Source of the DNA: Vibrio cyclitrophicus
GTDB taxonomy: Bacteria; Pseudomonadota; Gammaproteobacteria; Enterobacterales; Vibrionaceae
Assembly (NCBI RefSeq): GCF_024347435.1
Contig: NZ_AP025480.1
Coordinates: 1 to 64,000, forward strand
Direction of reading: 5' to 3'
DNA length: 64,000 nucleotides
The translations under genes and the position numbers were made by a program. Under the pieces are notes generated by a model, which made no database searches, had not been told where the DNA came from, and saw only the letters and a program-made list of their open reading frames with translations. Positions 58,410 to 64,000 of this stretch are shown piece by piece; the stretch's first letter is position 1, and every line of letters begins with the position of its first letter.

Positions 58410-59324
58410 TCAGTTCTTTTGTTTAGCTTGTTTGTTCTTTTTGTTGTTACTCAAACCATCAAAGCTGAATACCACTAATGCCCCCCAAATAAAGGCAAAG
58501 GTAACAGCTTTGTCTGACGTAAAGGCTTCACCATAAATCAGCACGGCCAATAAGAACATTAAGCTTGGACCGATGTACTGGAAGAAACCCAGTGTCGATA
58601 GTTTTAATCGCGTAGCTGCACCCGTAAAACACAGTAAAGGGATGGTTGTAATCACACCAGCAGCAACCAGTAATAGGTTGAGCTGCATCGGGTTCATTGA
58701 TAAGTCTGAGGTTGGACTATCGGCAATAAACAGTAAGTACGTTGCAGCGAGAGGCAACATTACTAGGGTTTCAATGAACAAACCTGTTTGTGCCTCTAAG
58801 CTAACTTTCTTACGTAGCAAGCCGTAGAAACCAAAACTAAAGGCTAATGCGATAGCGACAATAGGAATTGAGCCAAAGGCTATCAATTGGATAAGGACTC
58901 CGACAGCCGCTAGCGCAACCGCACACCACTGTAGTCTGCGTAAACGTTCGCCAAGGAACAGCATCCCAAGCAAGACGTTAATCAGTGGGTTGATGTAATA
59001 CCCTAAGCTGGCATCGAGCATATGATTGGAATTAACCGCCCAGATAAAAATGAGCCAATTGGCACCCACCAAGATCGAAGTCGCCACCAAATAAAGCATT
59101 TTTGGTTTTGAGGTTAAGGTGTCACGAACCTTGCGCCAGCTGCGACCAATATGCAGTAAGAAAGCGAGTAGGAAAAAAGACCAAACTACACGGTGGCTAA
59201 GGATCTCTAGCGGGGAGACGTCACTTAAAGATTTGAAATATATAGGGGCGATCCCCCACATGGTGTAAGCGCCGACGGCAAGCAAGATTCCTTGGCGAGT
59301 ACGTTGTTGTTCTTCAGGGGTCAT
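58410..59324 (-). CDS. rarD: EamA-family transporter RarD
   Basis: This 304-residue, ten-helix DMT-superfamily permease has the RarD signature YTMWGIAPIYFKSL (about 19-32), SHRVVWS, INPLINVLLGMLFLGERL and a late FFQYIGPSLMFLLAVLIYGE repeat. Its physiological substrate is uncertain; it was linked to chloramphenicol sensitivity. Its divergence from recQ matches the E. coli neighbourhood. Confidence 0.9.
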   Translation of the reverse strand: MTPEEQQRTRQGILLAVGAYTMWGIAPIYFKSLSDVSPLEILSHRVVWSFFLLAFLLHIGRSWRKVRDTLTSKPKMLYLVATSILVGANWLIFIWAVNSNHMLDASLGYYINPLINVLLGMLFLGERLRRLQWCAVALAAVGVLIQLIAFGSIPIVAIALAFSFGFYGLLRKKVSLEAQTGLFIETLVMLPLAATYLLFIADSPTSDLSMNPMQLNLLLVAAGVITTIPLLCFTGAATRLKLSTLGFFQYIGPSLMFLLAVLIYGEAFTSDKAVTFAFIWGALVVFSFDGLSNNKKNKQAKQKN

Positions 59325-59503
59325 ACAACTTTCTCTAGCATTGAGTGCTTATTAATAAGATTTATAAGAGAGTTGGTCAGTATAGGAGCGTTAACCCTTT
59401 TCACCTAACAATTTGCGGTTTAATTCACCAGCGTTCCCCTCTACAATGTGCGCCTTGCTTGCGAATGATGCTGGCTGATTTTATACCTCGATTAGGAACC
59501 ACA

Positions 59504-61342
59504 ATGACCGCCACTCTGATTGCTGAGCAAATACCGACTCCCGCGAATGATGCGCAAAACATCTTACAAGATGTCTTTGGTTATCAAAGTTTTCGCGATG
59601 GTCAGCAAGAGGTCATCGATCTTGCCGTTGAAGGCAAAGATAGCTTGGTGATTATGCCAACTGGTGGCGGTAAGTCGCTGTGTTATCAAATTCCGGCCTT
59701 GGTTCGTGAAGGGTTAACTTTGGTTATCTCACCACTGATCTCGCTAATGAAAGACCAAGTTGACCAATTGAAGGCCAATGGCGTCGCTGCTGAGTGCATT
59801 AACTCGTCGATGCCAAGAGAAAAGCTAATCTCGGTGTTTAATCGCATGAACTCAGGCCAATTGAAAATGGTCTATGTTTCGCCAGAGCGGGTGTTGATGC
59901 GTGACTTTATCGAGCGTCTACAAGGGCTTCCTCTTTCAATGATCGCAGTCGATGAAGCGCACTGTATCTCTCAGTGGGGACACGACTTCCGCCCTGAATA
60001 TGCATCATTGGGGCAACTTAAACAGTACTTCCCGCATGTACCTTATATGGCGCTAACGGCAACCGCTGACGATGCGACGCGCAAAGATATTATCTCGCGT
60101 TTGCAGTTGGTGGAGCCGCACACTTATTTAGGCAGCTTCGATCGTCCTAATATTCGTTACAACCTTGTAGAGAAACACAAGCCAGTGTCTCAGGTGGTTC
60201 GCTACCTAGAAACACAGAAAGGTAATTGCGGCATTATCTACTGTGGTAGCCGTAAAAAAGTGGAAATGGTGACCGAGAAGCTGTGCAATAACGGTCTTCG
60301 TGCGGCGGGTTATCATGCCGGAATGGACACTGATGAGCGTGCTTATGTGCAAGAGGCCTTCCAACGCGATGATATTCAGATCGTTGTGGCGACTGTGGCG
60401 TTTGGTATGGGTATCAATAAACCCAATGTACGCTTTGTGGTGCACTTTGATATTCCACGTAACATCGAATCTTACTATCAAGAGACTGGCCGTGCGGGTC
60501 GTGATGGCTTGCCTGCTGAAGCTATGATGCTGTTTGACCCTGCTGATATGGGGTGGCTGCGTCGCATGCTGGATGAGAAAGAAGAAGGCCCACAGAAACA
60601 AGTTGAAATGCACAAGCTGAACGCGATGAGTGCCTTTGCTGAAGCGCAAACTTGTCGTCGTCAGGTTCTGCTTAATTACTTTGGCGAATATCGTGAGAAG
60701 CAATGTGGTAACTGCGATATTTGCTTAGATCCACCAAAACACTTTGACGCGACCCAAGAAGCGCAAAAGGCGTTGTCTTGTGTGTACCGCGTAAATCAGT
60801 CATTTGGTATGGGTTACGTGGTTGAAGTGATGCGTGGTATGCAGAACATCCGTGTGCGCGATAATGGTCACGATAAGTTGTCTACTTACGGTATTGGTCG
60901 CGATCACAGCCACGACTACTGGATCAGTATCTTCCGTCAGTTAATTCACAAAGGCTTGTTGTTCCAGAACATCACTCGTAACTCGACTTTGCAGTTAACC
61001 GAAGAAGCACGCCCGCTGTTACGCGGTGAAATGTCTTTGGAGTTGGCAGTGCCTCGTTTGGATACCGCAGTTCGTAATGCTAAGTCCGATAAGTTAAGTA
61101 GCAAGAACTACGATAAGAAGCTGTTTGCCAAACTGCGTAAGCTGCGTAAGTCGATTGCTGATGAAGATGGCTTACCACCTTATGTTGTCTTCAGTGATGC
61201 GACCTTGATTGATATGGCCGAAATCCTACCCACATCTTACGGAGAGATGTTGGCAGTGAATGGTGTCGGTCAACGCAAACTCGATAAGTACGCTGATCCA
61301 TTCTTAGATTTGATTCAAGAACACATTACCACCCACGGCTAA
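59504..61342 (+). CDS. recQ: ATP-dependent DNA helicase RecQ
   Basis: This 612-residue RecQ helicase unwinds recombination and stalled-fork structures. ATG 59504 is preferred, with agga upstream and the length close to E. coli RecQ (609). The frame's earlier ATG adds 53 residues that lack family similarity. Motifs are [14 protein letters not shown] (Walker A, about 53-66), [27 protein letters not shown], a Zn-binding RQC region with [12 protein letters not shown] and CGNCDIC, and a C-terminal HRDC domain. Confidence 0.95.
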   Translation: MTATLIAEQIPTPANDAQNILQDVFGYQSFRDGQQEVIDLAVEGKDSLVIMPTGGGKSLCYQIPALVREGLTLVISPLISLMKDQVDQLKANGVAAECINSSMPREKLISVFNRMNSGQLKMVYVSPERVLMRDFIERLQGLPLSMIAVDEAHCISQWGHDFRPEYASLGQLKQYFPHVPYMALTATADDATRKDIISRLQLVEPHTYLGSFDRPNIRYNLVEKHKPVSQVVRYLETQKGNCGIIYCGSRKKVEMVTEKLCNNGLRAAGYHAGMDTDERAYVQEAFQRDDIQIVVATVAFGMGINKPNVRFVVHFDIPRNIESYYQETGRAGRDGLPAEAMMLFDPADMGWLRRMLDEKEEGPQKQVEMHKLNAMSAFAEAQTCRRQVLLNYFGEYREKQCGNCDICLDPPKHFDATQEAQKALSCVYRVNQSFGMGYVVEVMRGMQNIRVRDNGHDKLSTYGIGRDHSHDYWISIFRQLIHKGLLFQNITRNSTLQLTEEARPLLRGEMSLELAVPRLDTAVRNAKSDKLSSKNYDKKLFAKLRKLRKSIADEDGLPPYVVFSDATLIDMAEILPTSYGEMLAVNGVGQRKLDKYADPFLDLIQEHITTHG

Positions 61343-61422
61343 TTGGCTGATTGCTAGTTTTCAGAAGCGTTTAGCTTATAAGAACGGTTAGTTCATAGAA
61401 AAAGAATAAGGTTGATAGGGAC

Positions 61423-61734
61423 ATGACAACAAACACAGAATTTGGCTTAAGAGAGTATTTAGCTGAGGAAGGGCGTTTATTGATTACGTCTCCAAGTTTT
61501 GATTTTGATTCTTACGAAGTGTTAGGTGAAAAGCTGGTGGCATTGCTGTCCGCTTCTGTTGTAGAAAAGCAATGGGACGCTGACATGCATTCTTGGTTGA
61601 TCGATTTTGAAGACTGTCGAATGTTTTTAAAGTCTGAACATTACAGTGAATCAATCTGGTTTGAGTCGTTAAACGCTGAAGAAAGCCGAGAAGAGTTTGA
61701 TTATCTCGCGACGCTTTTCAAGCGTGGCTTCTAA
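61423..61734 (+). CDS. DUF3630 family protein
   Basis: This is an acidic 103-residue cytoplasmic protein found in Vibrio and relatives next to recQ. It is rich in Asp, Glu and aromatic residues (WLIDFEDCRMFLKSEHYSES in the middle, at about 58-77). No catalytic motif or membrane segment is visible, and no function is known. It sits 80 bp past recQ and may be co-transcribed with it. Confidence 0.7.
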   Translation: MTTNTEFGLREYLAEEGRLLITSPSFDFDSYEVLGEKLVALLSASVVEKQWDADMHSWLIDFEDCRMFLKSEHYSESIWFESLNAEESREEFDYLATLFKRGF

Positions 61735-61851
61735 CTTCAAGCGCATTTCTAATTTTAGGTATAGAACCTAAAAACCTCGCTTTAAAAAACATAGCTTTTA
61801 ACGTCATTCGCCAATAAATGTGAGGATAAACGTTTGCGTCTATTCTCACCG

Positions 61852-61879
61852 TTGCAGCCAATATTGATTAATGTATAAT
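61852..61879 (+). promoter_or_regulatory. Promoter of yhhQ
   Basis: TTGCAG and TATAAT are 16 nt apart. The start near 61887 gives an mRNA leader of about 126 nt that contains the preQ1 riboswitch. Confidence 0.65.
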
Positions 61880-61970
61880 CGCCCGCCGCTCAATAGAGCA
61901 ATTTATAGATACATTTTTAATTCACATTATTGGTAAGAGCTTTCTTGGTTTATTCGAAGAAATGACTCGA

Positions 61971-62006
61971 TTTGGGTTCCCTCACCCCCAAACCAAACTA
62001 AAAAGG
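61971..62006 (+). promoter_or_regulatory. preQ1-I riboswitch
   Basis: The H-type pseudoknot fold is visible: P1 TTTGGG (61971-61976) with CCCAAA (61987-61992), L1 TTCCCTC, and an A-rich tail CCAAACTAAAAAGG. Its AAGG is the ribosome site and can pair with the L1 C residues. This gives preQ1-dependent shut-off of translation of the downstream preQ0/preQ1 transporter. Confidence 0.88.
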
Positions 62007-62012
62007 TACAGC

Positions 62013-62684
62013 ATGAGTAACTTTACCCTTGCGCAACAGCGCAAAGCCCTAGCACTATTAGTTTTGTTCCATTTGGTGATTATTGCGTCAAGCAACTATC
62101 TGGTTCAGCTACCTTTTACCGTCTTCGGTATGCACACCACTTGGGGTGCTTTCACTTTCCCGTTTATCTTCCTAGCGACCGACCTAACAGTACGCATTTT
62201 TGGCGCGCAGCTTGCTCGTAAAATCATTTTCTTAGTGATGTTGCCTGCACTAGCCGTTTCTTATTTATTGTCTGTGGTGTTCTTTGAAGGTTCATTCCAA
62301 GGCTTTAGCCAATTAGGTGAGTTCAACTTGTTTGTTGCACGTATCGCCGCGGCGAGCTTCATGGCTTATTTACTGGGTCAGATCTTGGATGTGCATGTTT
62401 TTAACCGCTTACGCCAAATGAAGCAGTGGTGGGTAGCCCCAACGTGTTCAACGCTATTTGGTAACGCGCTCGATACCATCGCGTTCTTTGCGATTGCTTT
62501 CTACCAAAGCCCAGATCCATTCATGGCTGAGCACTGGACTGAGATTGCATTGGTCGATTATGGCTTCAAGCTTATCATCAGCTTAGGTCTGTTCGTACCT
62601 ATGTACGGTGTGCTACTTAATTACGTGGTTAAGAAGTTAACCGCAGTGAACCCTGACTTTAAAGCGACAGGTGTTAACGCTTAA
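62013..62684 (+). CDS. yhhQ: Queuosine precursor transporter YhhQ (COG1738)
   Basis: This 223-residue inner-membrane protein with about six helices imports the queuosine precursors preQ0/preQ1. ATG 62013 is used, because the longer frame start (61962) lies upstream of the riboswitch. Family motifs are SNYLVQLPF (about 28-36), TWGAFTFPFIFLATDLTVRIFG and GNALDTIAFFAIAFY. The upstream preQ1 riboswitch supports the role independently. Confidence 0.93.
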   Translation: MSNFTLAQQRKALALLVLFHLVIIASSNYLVQLPFTVFGMHTTWGAFTFPFIFLATDLTVRIFGAQLARKIIFLVMLPALAVSYLLSVVFFEGSFQGFSQLGEFNLFVARIAAASFMAYLLGQILDVHVFNRLRQMKQWWVAPTCSTLFGNALDTIAFFAIAFYQSPDPFMAEHWTEIALVDYGFKLIISLGLFVPMYGVLLNYVVKKLTAVNPDFKATGVNA

Positions 62685-62725
62685 GTTTGAGATTTGTAAC
62701 GCAAAGCATTAATGCAGCGGTAAGA

Positions 62726-62760
62726 AAAAGCCCAAGTTAGTCAACTAACTTGGGCTTTTT
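62726..62760. terminator. Bidirectional terminator of yhhQ and gppA
   Basis: The 15-bp arms AAAAGCCCAAGTTAG/CTAACTTGGGCTTTT with a TCAA loop have As and Ts at their ends. It serves both convergent genes. Confidence 0.9.
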
Positions 62761-62786
62761 TAATTTCTAGCGACAGATAATTAATA

Positions 62787-64000
62787 TCACAGGCATTCTA
62801 TATTGAGCGGCCAACCAATATCAGTTTGGCGGTTCGACTCAATTTCTAGCTCAGCAGCCGTAAGAGGGTTGGCCTCCAACCATTGCTTGGACAGATTTAA
62901 TGTTAGCTTGTCATCTTGTGCTGTTAACTTCACTTGCGCGACAAGGTCAGGGTTACGGCGATGAGTTAGCAAAATGGCTAAGCGTAGAATACGTAAAATA
63001 CGTTTGCTACTAGTACCTGATACGGCGTGTTGCTCTGGCAGTGATGTCAGTTGCTCACGGTAGCGACGTACGAGTTCACCGAGGTAGTGCTTCTGTGCAC
63101 GTGTAAAACCAGGCAAATCCAAGTTTTGTAGTAAGTATGCGCTGTGTTCGCCACCTTTTTTTAAATCGATGGTTAAACCAATTTCGTGCAGTTTAGCTGC
63201 AGTTTGCAAAAGGATACCAGCTTGAGGTTCTGATACCCATTCCTCAGCGCCCGCTTGTTCAAATAGATATTGTGCTAACGATGCAACTTGCTCACCGTAA
63301 GTGACGTCCATTTGATAGCGAGACTGAACGCTAGCTACCGTACGAGCCCTAATATCTTCTTGGCGTAACTCGTCAACCATCTCATAAGCAAGGCCTTCAC
63401 GGAGTGCACCGCCGGCGAGTGTCATTGAATCAATCTCAAGCAGCTCAAAAATAGCAATTAGAATCGATAGGCCACTCGGGAATACAAGTGCGCGTTCAAG
63501 GGTTAACCCTTCAATCTCTAGCTCTTCGAGTCGCTCTGCTGCCATTGCTTGTTTTTGTAGGCGTTTAAGCTTGGCGTGAGTGATGACCTCATCCATGCCT
63601 TGTGCCAACATGATTTCTTGCAAAGCTTGAACTGTGCCACTTGCACCAACACACACATCCCATCCTATATCCGTGTAGCTATCAAGGATTGGTGCCAGCG
63701 TAGATTTAGCCGCTTCAATGGCGTTGTCAAAGTTGGTTGCGGTTAATTGGCGATCTTTAAAATGACGCTCAAGCCAAGTAACACAGCCCATCTTCAGGCT
63801 AGTTAATGCTTTCGCTGAGAAGCCTTCACCGATGATCATCTCGGTACTCGCGCCACCAATGTCAACAACTAGTCGGCGACCACTGCCACCAGAAGTGTGT
63901 GCTACGCCTTTATAGATAGTCGCAGCTTCTTCTTCACCAGAGATAACATTGATATCGTAACCAAGGATCTGGTTCGCTTTCTCTAGAAAGATACCCACAT
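62787..64000 (-). CDS. gppA: Exopolyphosphatase/pppGpp phosphatase GppA (5' end outside window)
   Basis: This is the C-terminal part (about 404 residues of roughly 497) of the enzyme that hydrolyses pppGpp to ppGpp and degrades polyphosphate. Visible are the ASKHA ATPase region [24 protein letters not shown] [23 protein letters not shown] and the [10 protein letters not shown] block, followed by an HD-like C-terminal domain ([12 protein letters not shown]). The reading frame runs off the window end; the ATG at 63998 is internal, as judged from the family N-terminus. Confidence 0.92.
   Translation of the reverse strand, partial: VGIFLEKANQILGYDINVISGEEEAATIYKGVAHTSGGSGRRLVVDIGGASTEMIIGEGFSAKALTSLKMGCVTWLERHFKDRQLTATNFDNAIEAAKSTLAPILDSYTDIGWDVCVGASGTVQALQEIMLAQGMDEVITHAKLKRLQKQAMAAERLEELEIEGLTLERALVFPSGLSILIAIFELLEIDSMTLAGGALREGLAYEMVDELRQEDIRARTVASVQSRYQMDVTYGEQVASLAQYLFEQAGAEEWVSEPQAGILLQTAAKLHEIGLTIDLKKGGEHSAYLLQNLDLPGFTRAQKHYLGELVRRYREQLTSLPEQHAVSGTSSKRILRILRLAILLTHRRNPDLVAQVKLTAQDDKLTLNLSKQWLEANPLTAAELEIESNRQTDIGWPLNIECL

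Noticed and set aside
60206..60703. 165-residue frame opposite recQ
   Set aside because: It is antisense to strongly conserved helicase motifs, with no ribosome site.

Overview
The window is a near-origin stretch of chromosome 1 of a Vibrio species. It begins exactly at the GTG start of dnaA and runs dnaA-dnaN-recF-gyrB. The block fadA-fadB-yigZ-trkH-hemG-rrn follows the usual gammaproteobacterial order. The 16S gene, the thiamine operon, a tsrA-like H-NS-family gene, a CsrB-type sRNA and ParB parS sites all fit Vibrionaceae. A Splendidus-clade relative is possible, but I cannot settle the species by eye. oriC itself is not in the window; it presumably lies upstream of position 1.

Layout. 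1-6172: replication genes. 6361-10546: two identical, directly abutting group IIC introns inserted right after the gyrB terminator. 10547-11329: ibpA with a sigma-32 promoter and a ROSE-like RNA thermometer. 11437-18232 (minus strand): avtA, a lipoprotein alpha-amylase, glyS and glyQ. 18439-19207: Mn2+ riboswitch and Mn exporter mneA. 19365-22511: small membrane proteins, tusA, a LysR regulator and acuI. 22754-28996: fatty-acid oxidation (fadBA, with FadR and possible PsrA operators), yigZ, trkH and hemG. 29076-35312: a complete rRNA operon with tRNA-Glu, -Lys and -Val in the spacer and tRNA-Asp and -Trp distally. 35537-37462: Fur-box multicopper oxidase and crcB. 37530-43875: TPP riboswitch and thiCEFSGH. 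44011-48552: an aminopeptidase P, a LysR regulator, a Bcr-type MFS transporter and tsrA. Three parS sites lie between 40191 and 47104. 48638-51047: a bufferin-type RiPP operon (precursor, MNIO enzyme, partner protein, DoxX). 51281-54717: uvrD with a LexA box, tpx and a CsrB-family sRNA. 54924-64000: ggt, a LysE exporter, an AraC regulator, rarD, recQ, a DUF3630 gene, preQ1-riboswitch-controlled yhhQ and the C-terminal part of gppA.

RNA-based control is unusually dense: three riboswitch classes (Mn2+, TPP, preQ1), one probable RNA thermometer, one global sRNA, two retroelement ribozymes and many clear intrinsic terminators. The most distinctive observations are the zero-spacing tandem group IIC introns, the compact copper-type bufferin operon with a hairpin between precursor and enzyme genes, the unannotated csrB-like gene opposite a spurious open frame, and the parS cluster buried partly in coding sequence. 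Several genes need later starts than their longest open frames: the amylase, mneA, crcB, the MFS transporter, recQ, yhhQ, the bufferin precursor, DoxX and others.
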